A stretch of DNA of 64,000 nt from Phoronis australis (Eukaryota > Phoronida > Phoronidae): NCBI GenBank assembly GCA_002633005.1, contig NMRA01000336.1, positions 45,756 to 109,755 on the forward strand, read 5' to 3'. Below the pieces are notes generated by a model. That model worked only from the letters and a program-made list of their open reading frames with translations, was not told the origin of the DNA and searched no databases. Numbering within the stretch: position 1 is the stretch's first letter; the number at the start of each line of letters is the position of its first letter. The translations under genes were made by a program, and so were the position numbers. Shown piece after piece: positions 1-9,737 of this stretch.

Positions 1-269
1 CCCCCCCAACACTAAAACTGCACACATTTAAATCTTTGTTCATCCGTATAATTTTAATTACGGGGGTTAATTAATAAACTCAACATTTCCCTACGCTCTT
101 ACTGTTTTATTTTTTTGCGGCAGCCAAGGGGGCCCAGCCCCCTGGGACCCCCCCTGAATCCGCCTATGTATTTCTTACTGATTTGTTCATTAGTCACATG
201 AATGTTAACGTGTTGTTCATAATCTCCGCCATCGTCGTTGTCGTCCTCCCAATCGTCCTATTTTCGCAT

Positions 270-665
270 AATTTCACCAAGTGTCGTCCCTCCAAGCACT
301 CTCGTTTGTTTTTTTTGCTTCCTCAGCTTTATCTCCTTACTCCTTTGAATGATCTTTGTGAAATTTTGCAAGAATTAGTTTTATATTATGGAGTTGATTG
401 GACGTTTAGAAGGTTCTGACTACCGCTGTACCTCCTAGTAGCAAGTTTAGTTTTTACGTTTGCATCTGTATCTTCCAAATCCTTTGACAGTTTTTATTGA
501 AATGTGGTTAACAAGTTTCTGTTATGATGGTGGTGACATAGGATAGATTTGGCGAATTATGCGCCACCTAATGTCCATTTTGTCACTTGTAAACACTCTT
601 ATAAGCACACTGTTTACGTTGTTGTTAGTAGTTGGTGCATTTCAGTGCTCTGCGTTGCTCTAGCA
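270..665 (+). repeat. Truncated copy of the CTCF-motif dispersed repeat
   Basis: This is the 3' portion of the repeat found in full at 737-2006 and 2397-3735. It has a degraded type I module ('cctcctagtagcaag', near 430), a type II module (near 562), and the shared 3' end: 'aagcacactgtttacg' followed by a stretch ending in 'gcgttgctct'. Its 5' border is uncertain because the similarity fades gradually. Confidence 0.6.
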
Positions 666-736
666 ACTGTTGAAGTAATGAAAAGTAATAAACAATGAAC
701 AATTTGATGAGATTCTCTTTTAAAATTTGTTAGTGG

Positions 737-2006
737 TTTTTATGCGCCCTCATATTTATATGTGGATGCATTATGCCATCATCTCCGTCCGTCCGGGTGG
801 CGTCTGTCCGGCGTCCGCTGCTCTATCTCCAAAACCCTCAACATACGTTCATGAAATTTGGCTCATATGTTCCATTCATGAATGGGACGGCATAAGCGAA
901 CTTTTGGACGTATCTGACTACCGGTGTGCCCACTAGTGGCAATTTTAGTTTTTTATGCTTACCTTTGTATCTTCATAAGTCCTGAATGGATTTTCATGAA
1001 ATTTGGTATGTAGGCACCTATTAGTGAGATGACACTATCCTCCCGTTTTCCGATGGATTCGACAGAGTTTGCGCCACCTAGTGGCCATTTTTACTGTTTT
1101 CGAGTCTGTTTTTGCGTCCACCTCTATATCAACCAAACCGCTCAGAGGATGATTGTGAAAATTGGCATGTATGTGCTTACTATGAAGAAGATGGTGGACG
1201 AGGATTTTTGACTACTGTTGCGCCTCCTAGTGACAGGTTTCTTTTGCGCCTATGGCTGTATCTCCTAAACCGTTCGCAGGATCTTTACTTAATTTAGCAA
1301 GTATATTTTTAAGATGTTAACTACGGATGATGACCACTTTCGGACAGATCTGACTACTGCTGTGCCCCCTAGTGGCAATTTTAGTTTTTAACGTTGAACT
1401 CAGTATCTTCAAAGGTCCTCAACAGATTTTCATAAAGTTTTAAATATAGGCATCTATTGGTGTAATGACGCTATCTTTCTGTTTTTGGATGGAATCGAGG
1501 TATTTTGCACCACCTAGTGGCCATTTTTGCTGTTTTCAAGTCTTGTTTTTTGGTGTCCACCCCTGTATCAACCAAATCATTTGAAAATTGGCATATATGT
1601 TCTCAGTGTGAAGACGACCTTTGATGTTGGTGACTGACTACTGTGGCGCCTCCTAGTGGTAGTTTTGTTTACCGCCCTTAGATGTATCTCTTAAACCCAC
1701 TGCAGGTTCTAAATTTAGTATGTGTATTTTTATGAAGATAACAACAGACGACCACGACTTTCAGGCGGATCCAACGGACACTGTGCCCTCTAGTGGAAAT
1801 TTCATTTTATTCTGTTTTCCTTTGTTTCTCTGAAGTTCCGTGAGAGATTTTTATGAAATATGGCATGTTCCTGTTTTTGGATGGATTGTATGTTTTTGCG
1901 CCATCTAGTGGCCATTTTTATGATACAAATAAATAACCCTAAAAGCACACCATTTGCAATGCATTCGTGGGCGCATTTCAACGCTCGGCGTTGCTCTTGT
2001 TACATA
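737..2006 (+). repeat. Dispersed repeat copy A, eight ~145-bp modules with CTCF-like cores
   Basis: It starts with a decayed palindrome around 'catatttatatgtg' and ends in 'cggcgttgctcttgt'. Inside, a 'ctagtgg' box recurs near 924, 1071, 1220, 1362, 1505, 1643, 1783 and 1898, about 115-149 bp apart. Three flavours alternate in fixed order: I (gccccctagtggcaat), II (gcgccacctagtggcc) and III (gcgcctcctagtggc), giving I-II-III-I-II-III-I-II. The reverse complements of types I and II fit the published CTCF core CCASYAGRKGGC exactly; type III has one mismatch. Short open frames here are chance. The class is unknown: it could be a non-coding retrotransposon tail or a nested tandem repeat spread by transposition. 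Confidence 0.75.
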
Positions 2007-2068
2007 TAGGTACATGTTGTCTTAGCCACCCTGCCAAAAATAAACTCTCTGGTTGTCTTTTGTTGCAG

Positions 2069-2334
2069 GAACCCCAAGTGCTTATTCAAAGGTCTTGTTG
2101 TGGACAAGTAAAGCACACAAGTACGTACAATATGTAGAGCCATTCAGTAACGATTTCAGTTAGATATTCCTGTGTGTAAAGTCATTTAGTACCCTTTCAT
2201 TTAATGTAACCCTGCAAGAGCCTTAATCGGAATTTTTGTATCTTTTTTTCAGGTTGCTCACGGGCATATTTGCCAAGGATTACAAAGATGTTGCTCATCT
2301 TGAAACTCGATTGAGCAAAGCGACGCAAAACTGA
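2069..2334 (+). CDS. Two phase-matched exon-like segments, possible 3' end of an unrecognised gene
   Basis: Segment one (2069-2107) follows a good acceptor ('ttttgttgcag') and reads 1 nt + 12 codons + 2 nt, ending at a GTAAAG donor. Segment two (2253-2334) follows 'tctttttttcag' and reads 1 nt + 26 codons to TGA. The phases agree across the 145-nt intron, giving a peptide that starts NPKCLFKGLVVDK and ends RLSKATQN. It lies between two repeat copies and no upstream exon is recognised in the window. I do not recognise the family. It may be a true terminal exon pair, a pseudogene or a coincidence; the phase match and two polypyrimidine acceptors are the only support. Confidence 0.28.
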
Positions 2335-2396
2335 AGAAGCTCAGGAGCATGTTGTCTTAAATGCCACATAATAGTTTTAAGTAAATGTTGCATTTT

Positions 2397-3735
2397 TATG
2401 CGCCCACATATTTATATGTGGGTGCATATTGCTGTCATCTCTATCTGGGTGTCTGTTGTCCGGCATTCGAAGCTGTATCTCTGAAAGCCCTCACAGGACT
2501 GTAATGAGATTTGGCAGATATGAGCCTATGAAGCTAACAATGGATTGCGACAAATTTCGGACCTCTCTAACTACTGGTGTGCCCCCTAGTGGCAATTTAA
2601 TTTTTTACGCTTCTGCATCTTTTGAGGTCCTCAACAGATTTTCATAAAATTTGGCAGTTAGGCATTTATCAGTGACATGATGCCATCCTCCCATTTTGGA
2701 TAGACTCGAGGTAGTTTGCGCCACCTAGTGACCATTTTTACTGTTTTCGAGTCTGTTTTTTGGTGTCTGCCCTTCTATCAACCAAACCGCGCTAGAGATG
2801 ATATATGTTCTTACAGTGAAGAGGGCAGTTGACGATGGTTTTTGAACGACTTCGCCTACTGTGGCACCTGCTAGTGGCAGTTTTGTATGTTTTTGCACCT
2901 ACGGCTTTATCACCTAAATGCTTTACAGGATATTTTCTGAATTTTGGTGGTGTATTTATACCAACTGACAACAGAAGATGATGACTTTCGGACAGATCAA
3001 ACTACCATGGTGTGCCTAGTGGCAATTTTATTTTTTTACGTTTACCTGTTTCTTCAAAGGTCGTCAATGGATTTTCATAAAATTTGACAGATAGGCATGT
3101 ATCAGTCAGTTGATGTTATCCTTTGGCTTTTGATTTGATTTGTGGTATTTTCAAACACCTATTGGCCATTTTTACGGTTTTCAACCCCTGTTATTTGGTG
3201 TCTCCCCCTCTGTCAACCAAACCACGCTAAGGATGGTTGTGGAAATTGACATGAATGTTCCTAATGTGAAGAGGAAGGCTGAGGAGGATTTTCCGACTTC
3301 ATTTACAGTGGCACCTTAGTGGCGGTATGTTTTTTGCTATTATGGCCTCCTTGTGGCAATTTCATTTTTTTTGTTTTCCTGTGTTTCTCAAAAGTTCCTT
3401 GATGGATTTTTATGAAATTTGGTAAATAGCTTTGATGACACATACCAGGCGTGCGTTCAGTAGACTCTAGGATCTACGCTAGGACCTAGCTAAAACCTAG
3501 TCAAAGTCACGTGCTCTCATTCAAAATGCACAGCAATATCTCACGTAATCTCGCGAAGTCTTGCTTTTTAGCGAGGTCCTAGCGTTACTGAACGGGAGGC
3601 AGTTTTCGGTTAGATTTGACATATTTTGGGCCATCTACGAGTGGCCATTTTTATGTTCCTAATAAACACCTGTACTAGCACACTGTTTGTGGTGCATTCG
3701 TTGGGGCATTTCAGCGTGCCGCATTGCTCTTGTTT
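2397..3735 (+). repeat. Dispersed repeat copy B with intact terminal palindrome
   Basis: It begins with the palindrome CCCACATAtttaTATGTGGG (2403-2422) and ends with the same 'gcattgctcttgtt' tail as copy A. CTCF-like boxes fall near 2579, 2718, 2861, 3009, 3154, 3308, 3343 and 3627 in the same I-II-III order. The last interval is stretched by a 145-bp insertion (3452-3596). The two copies are clearly homologous over ~1.3 kb but diverged, so this is an old dispersed family and not a recent tandem duplication. Confidence 0.75.
3452..3596. mobile_element. MITE-like hairpin inserted in repeat copy B
   Basis: The left end reads CGTTCAGTA then ACGCTAGGACCT after a 13-nt insertion. The right end reads AGGTCCTAGCGT then TACTGAACG, its reverse complement. 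The element is ~145 bp, has no open frame, and interrupts the module spacing of copy B. No clear target-site duplication is visible. Confidence 0.5.
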
Positions 3736-4148
3736 CTTGTGGCATTGTAATGTTGTTCAGAAGGACATGATGTTTCAAGTAGAATCTATTTGATCATTTA
3801 TTAGAGCATGTAAAATGTAATCAAGGAAAGGAATTGATTATTCCCAATGCCAAGTGTTAAGTCAAGTCCGAGTGCTTTCAGAAACGGGGATGCATTTCAA
3901 TACAATTGTAATACCCATATTCATTACATGCTCATGTTATACTGAGCTATTTTGTAAATAACAAAGAGTATTTATTTTATGCTGTTTTATTTAAATTTCA
4001 TTCAATATTTTCTGTAACATTTTCAAGAAGGTCAGTTCAGGGATTCATGGGATCCTGGAGCACTATTGGGTATTTCAGGCATATCCTATTACCACGATGA
4101 TCTCTGCTTTGTTGGTCCATCATGTATGCCAACTTGCTTGAAGGGTGT
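3736..4148. other. No feature recognised
   Basis: AT-rich sequence downstream of repeat copy B. I see no coding frame, repeat border or RNA gene. Confidence 0.5.
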
Positions 4149-4705
4149 CTACAAGTTCAGTTGTTCTGCAACTTGGTTTGCACCCTCATCCACCACATCA
4201 AGTCGATCTTCCCTTCCATCGCAGTTACCATCTGTAGCATTCAACTGCATTTCAATGATGATGGCCGCTTCTCTCCCCAGGATAATGCTATGGACTTCCT
4301 TCGCGATTTCCAGAATAGCGGGAAAGTCACTCTTCATGACCTCCAATCCATAATTGGTCAAATCAACTTTGCTTGTTCAGTAGTTATCCCAGGCTGTATA
4401 CTCTAGCGTCATCTCATCAGCCTCACTTTCAGCATTTCCAAGCCGAACCACTATGTTACCCTCAACAAAAAGCCATAGCAGTCATCAAGTTCTGGTTACT
4501 CTTCATGCAAAGCTTCCGTTGCACAACTTCGCTCCTATTTGTTGTATGAATGTCTACCAAAACGATCAAACTACTCAACCTGGTTGGCTCCCGAATGGGG
4601 TTTGGTCCCAACTCCAGGGGTATCCTTTGTTGTTTCAGCTTACCCCCGTGCTCATGAAGATCTGCCATCTCAGCCAACACTTTTAGGGTCTGTTGTTGCA
4701 GCTTT
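4149..4705 (-). pseudogene. Decayed coding fragment, family not recognised
   Basis: On the minus strand three adjoining open stretches read like genuine protein. The first (about 4705-4465) is charged and includes AEMADLHEHGGKLKQQR. After a frame change the second (about 4455-4408) includes VVRLGNAESEADEMTLEY and ends WDNY-stop. A third, directly after the stop (4400-4149), includes AKEVHSIILGREAAIIIEMQ. They are broken by at least one frameshift and one stop. Composition (Glu/Lys/Asp-rich, balanced hydrophobics) is unlike the random frames nearby. It could be a decayed retrocopy, a transposon ORF or unspliced exons. The opposite-strand hydrophobic frame (4539-5018) is probably only its shadow. 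Confidence 0.3.
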
Positions 4706-5266
4706 AACTCTTCTAGTCATTTGCTATCATTACTTAGTATCTAAAATTTTGTTTTATCAGTGTTATTTATTTTGTTTTTGTAACATTTCAAACTCCTATC
4801 TTAGCCTTTTATACGCTGTTGTAACTTTTCTTGTATATTTTGCACATATTTTTGCTTTGGTATGCTATTTCTTTGAATTGGCTTTTTCAGTATTCTCACA
4901 ATCCATCATCGCATGTTTCCTTATACCCATCTTGTGGAGTCTGTTATTATTTTGTACACATGTCATAATACATGTCATTATTCTACCATATACCTCTTGT
5001 TTTACTTTGCGCCGGTAATAATAAAAGAAGACTTGGCTTACATGAAGGTCTGTATTTTAGTAAAACAGCGACCGGAAAAAGAGTAACCAAATAATACGTA
5101 CGAATAGTACACAAATAATGGCGCAACGTCTCTTTAACTTTAAAGGAGCATGCCAACCAAAAAACAACCTAATTTGTATCAGTTTAAATCGAGTAGTTCT
5201 ACTCCATAATGGCACGTACGGTTGCGTTACCTGACACCTGACGGCAGACTTGGGTGTTGAAAATAT

Positions 5267-5282
5267 CCAATGACGTCATTGG
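5267..5282. promoter_or_regulatory. Perfect palindrome combining CRE and two CCAAT boxes
   Basis: The 16-mer CCAATGACGTCATTGG is its own reverse complement. It has a full CREB/ATF site (TGACGTCA) flanked by CCAAT on one strand and ATTGG on the other. Such pairs bind CREB/ATF and NF-Y at animal promoters. No start site is visible, so function is inferred from the motif only. Confidence 0.35.
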
Positions 5283-5632
5283 TTTCACACGCAGTCTGTT
5301 CACCAGTTCACAACACGGGTTAGTGGTGTCACCTTGTCGCTTGAATTCACCGTTTAACACCAATTAATCATCAAACTTCGATGTAAAACCCTTAAAAATA
5401 CACCAAGTTCTTGTAAAAACGTGTTATTTTATTTTGGTGTTACGGATTTATTGATATTTGGACACACCGTAGCTTACAAAGTTCGGCAGGCCAATAAGGT
5501 CCGTAGCAGGACTGACTTTGGGGTCTGTTCGGAGATAAATTCGAAGTATTTTTGCCGTGAGATACTGACAGGAGAAGCTAGATCCGTGTTGTTTAGACTT
5601 GTGATTTTTTGAGTTCTAAGCACACAAAACGC

Positions 5633-5745
5633 TTGTTATCCTGGCCAGTGGCTCGGAGTCCGATCAGGACCGTCACAGCTGGATTGACCGTCGTTATCCC
5701 TGCCAGAGGCTCGGAAACCGATCAGACATCACGAACATAAACCAG
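5633..5745. repeat. Imperfect 58-bp tandem duplication
   Basis: 'gttatcctggccagtggctc' at 5633 recurs 58 bp later as 'gttatccctgccagaggctc', each followed by a cggan-ccgatcag stretch. No coding meaning is seen. Confidence 0.4.
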
Positions 5746-7497
5746 TAAAGTTGGAAACTAAACTTCCAGTCAAGAAAATACTATACTAGTGAGCCAAAGT
5801 AATGTGCACGTGATTATGTTGATGAATTTGCCACGAAACTGCATATCTACTTACTCGTCAGGGGCCGCGAATTCAGGTTCCGCTCTGGCCAAAGCACCGT
5901 CAGGGCAGAAGTTGTACCATGACGGCGAAATCCCGTTGCTCCCAACTTGTTCGATTCTATAGCCTAACAACAAGTTGGGAAGTTTACCCCTGTAGCCAAT
6001 ATCTTACACGACTGATTAACTCCATTCTGGCATTTATGGTTGGAGGGCCTGCGCTCTTTTGTTCGATAATTGCTCTAATCTCTGATCAGATCGTAGGCCT
6101 GTCTAGCCCGACTGGGCTGGGCTGATAAAAAGGAAAGTTGAGTTATAACATATTTGAGCTTAAACCAATAGCATTTCTGAATTCCTCGTCAAATGCTGAT
6201 CATGTTAAGTTTTTGAATCACCAAAATCGCCCAACTACAACAGAATTTAAGACAATCTATTCTGTCCAAACGGATTACCAACGCACTGGGTTTGATTGTG
6301 TTCTGAATACGCGTTCGGTAATAGCGTGCAACCACCATACGTTTCCTTTGAAGCCTGGGAGATAATTGGCCTGCTTGTTATCATACGGGACAAAAGACTG
6401 GGCTGGGCAGTTATCAAAAGAGCCAAATGTCGCACATTCAGCACCCCTCACATCTGGAAATGTTACTGAACGACAGAACGCTGTAATGATTGACAATCAC
6501 CATTTGAATAACGTAAATATAAATCAATATTCTCGTAACACCTGGCCTTGGGATGGAAATCGAGTTGTTTCACAACAGTTTCTGTCAGCAAACACTAAAT
6601 TAGTATGAGCTCACACGGCCTCGGTGTCCCGTCAATTAGTTTTATTGCACCTAAAGCCGGCAACGCAGTGATTTATTCATTAATTGCTGGCTTCTCTAAT
6701 CATTTGCACTCACGAACAATCCAAAGGCATTACAAATTGCATCTAATGAGACGGTCTTTGTTTCAGTTTTATATAAGTATTGGTTAGGGTGAGAATAATA
6801 AATTTTGAAACAGAAAATTGAGTAATAAACGTCAACATGGCAACTCGCAATCCCGAATTAGACGAGAGCTTATCGAAGACTTCGCAGGTAGATCGTTAAG
6901 TTTCACAGGCTATCAGTTCGAACAGGAATACAGTGATGAAGAAAAACTAGAGAGGCGCCGTGAACAAGCTCAGACAACGGAACGTATGGATAGTTATTTT
7001 GTAAGCCGGCATTCCGACGTCAGGCACTGTCGACAACTACAGGCCACAGACACGGAGATGTTTTACGGCCTCATACTTGCTATTTACAGCGTACTTTTCG
7101 TTCTTCACTACCGCGAGCCACTTCCTAAGCATTTCGGATTATCGAGGAAGTCGAAAAAACGATAAACCCGTTTTCCTCTCAGCTGCTTAGTTTGGACAAG
7201 CGGGAACGATGCACCGCAACATAGTGGCATTCACTCTGCAAATGAACCATTGACGTCGCTAGCGTCGTTTCTCACCTTCCTCACAGGTTAACGCGACACC
7301 TCTTAGCAAGGTAAGGTCGAGCCGATGTGGATATAGACCAATTAAGACGGCAAAAAGACTAATTAAATCAGGTGGCATTCGCCTTTGAATGGACAAATTC
7401 CGTACGAGCTCTCGAACCAAAACGCATAAAGCCAATTGAACTTAAGGTCTATAAATACGAAAGGGGTATAGGACGAATTATAAAAACAAACATTAAG

Positions 7498-9090
7498 TCA
7501 AAACAAAGTCCTGTAGATGTGCCGAAAGGCGACGGGGCCTGGTAGAGCGTCGAGGAGGGCATCACTAACTGCAGGTTCATCAACTGCCTCGGACGGGGCA
7601 TCAAGTGAACCGGGGTTGATAGTCAGATCTTCGGACGGAGTATGATCGACCGGGGCCAACTCAGATGGAACTGCAGGAGCGGGAGGCTCACTTGGAGGCT
7701 GTGAGATGGGCGTCGGCTCTGAGGATAGTGGCGTAACATGATCGCCCTCATCTTCTGTTTCAAAGCTGGAATCGGAAGCCCTGGGGATGGTGAGGGGGGT
7801 CATCTGAATGTTGAGCCAAGAACCGTCGAGACTAACCACGAGATAGCGGGGACGGGAGCGAGTCCTGTCGCGATCACCATAGAGATAAACCAAATCCCCG
7901 GCTGTAGTGTTGCTCGTAGGAGGGAGTCTAGCCACAGAAGCCTTAGATCTCGAGCTGGGTTCTTGGTTCCTTTCACGTTTGAGCTCGTTGTGCCTCGATC
8001 AGGGTGAGGTCGGTGGCGGTTATTTGGTCTCAGATAAATTGGTCACGTTGGAATAGCATCTCTCGGGCAGATAAGCCTCTCGAACGTAGCCGACTGTTCA
8101 TTCGGGCAACTGCAAGTGAAAGCTGCACAGAAGTTACCTTGCCATGGACCAAGTGCTCACGCAGTAACTTATCGGAAAGCTCTTCAATTGCCTTTTCAGC
8201 GACTGGGTTGTGATTGGGGTTTTTAACACGGCCAAGTTCAATAGTAATACTGTGTCGTTGAAGGAGATCATCGTCCTTCAAAGCACTAAAGCCAGGAGCC
8301 TGATCCGTACGGATAACTACTGGAGGACCATCCAAAGGGCAAAGTTCTATGCATATTTGAAGAAGACAATCTTGCTAGTCGTTACGGCGTTCACTCTCGA
8401 CAATGCGTGCGACGGTGTAGGAGGACCAATTGGCGTTCGCGTTTCATGACCTCTGCAGCGAAAGACAGACCGACGGTCGGGGGAGGGTCAGACGAGTCTT
8501 GAGTGATCAACGTTTTGGGGAATGTCTGAAGGGAGCAACATTGGTGACAAGATTTGGAACATCTGTCAATGGCGGAGTCCAAGTCGAGGGCGCAGAAGTA
8601 ACGTTGGGCAACGAGCCTCAGCTGATTGGATGAGGGATGATACAAGCGGAGGTGAAGACCCATGAGTAGACCGTCTAAGACAGAACGTGGAACAACTATG
8701 CATTCACGAATTGGAGCGAGGGGTGCATTTCTACGGAGAACTAGTAAACCATTCATTAGCGACCTTGACAATGTTAAGTTAACGCTTCACATCTCGAACA
8801 TCAGTCAGCTTCTTACTGGGGCACGTACCTTGCGTGAGATGAGCATGAGTACGGCGGAGGTCTGAGCACTCAGTTTGGATACTATGGCAAGCAGAACGGA
8901 TAGTGAACGGAAGCCTCGACACACCCGACAAGATGTCTGTGAATGAACGAAAGATCACACAATATTCGGTAGAAGCCACAAAGGAGCACACCTGGCACGC
9001 CATGTCTGAACACTCAATACTATGTCGGCTTGCAAAGTCTGATACGATGTTTGCGTCCCCTGAAACATGCCGAACAGTAGCTTTGAACAC
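7498..9090 (-). pseudogene. Decayed LTR-retrotransposon pol 3' part: RNase H tail, zinc finger, integrase
   Basis: Read from 9090 down on the minus strand, the order is that of an LTR element pol, most likely Ty3/Gypsy-like. It opens with an RNase H end (HVSGDANIVSDFASRHSIEC), followed by a conserved linker ('LRRTHAHLTQGTCPSKKLTD'). The integrase zinc-binding region has the H-x4-H and CHQC pattern (about 8690-8590). The catalytic core (about 8335-8030) has IRTDQAPGF and NPVAEKA, with exactly 35 residues between Asp and Glu (DD35E). The C-terminal part (7935-7498) has 'GDLVYLYGDRDRTRSRPRYL'. Frameshifts and stops separate the pieces, and the expected first catalytic Asp appears as Glu ('SFAAEVMKR'). 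Gag, protease and reverse transcriptase are missing; array 1 starts ~650 bp upstream. No second LTR is recognised. Confidence 0.8.
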
Positions 9091-9737
9091 AGTACAGCTC
9101 AGGAAAACCGACGTGAATTCCCGGCGCTGTCATTTACTCCCCGCACAGTTGCCGTTTTCGTCAACTGCCTGCATTTTCTGTCCATCTTCCATTTTGAAAC
9201 GGCTACTTGTGAGTTTGAGAGCAAAAACTACTACACAGCCATCCTCACGTGTTGTACCGGACTCAATACTGACCACCATGCGCGAGTTTGATCCTTATAG
9301 ACATGTTCACTAATATTAAATTGCTGTTTTACTGCTAAAATATAGCGTACGATGTTACTTATATTTCGATAATTTAACATGCAAATAGTTGAAAAATAAC
9401 AATTTTAAGTCGATTTTGACGTCTTCCTTTGTTGACATTACCATTACCGCGTAGTAATCTTTTTGTGACGATTCTCCAGTGTGCAGGGCTAGCCTGGAAT
9501 GAAAGTGAAATATCTCGGGCAAAACTTCATAGATTTTCGTGGGAGAAAAACGCTTGTTTTCAGAATTTTACGAAGAATTTGTTGATGAATGTTTTACATG
9601 TTGAAAAAGGCGAAAATACAAACGCGCGAGTCATAATTGTTCAGGCAGCCCTTATCACCAAACCATCGGCTTCACGGGCAATAAAATGTAATCGACCGAA
9701 TAGATCTGTCGACCACAGATGTACCCTGTGGTTTTCC
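9091..9737. other. No feature recognised between pol fragment and array 1
   Basis: Open frames here do not resemble reverse transcriptase or any family I know. This may be decayed retroelement sequence or unique DNA at the array edge. Confidence 0.4.

Larger units (their letters stand above)
4706..7497. other. No gene supported
   Basis: Short frames only. A good start context at 6836 (gtcaacATGG) opens a 20-codon frame (MATRNPELDESLSKTSQVDR) ending at TAA, and the sequence cagGTAGAT inside it could be a splice donor, but I cannot link it to another exon. Two other items in this stretch are listed separately (5267-5282 and 5633-5745). Confidence 0.4.

Noticed and set aside
4539-5018. Plus-strand 159-codon hydrophobic frame
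   Set aside because: AT-rich, Phe/Leu/Ile-dominated, opposite to the more protein-like minus-strand fragment; no signal peptide or homology.
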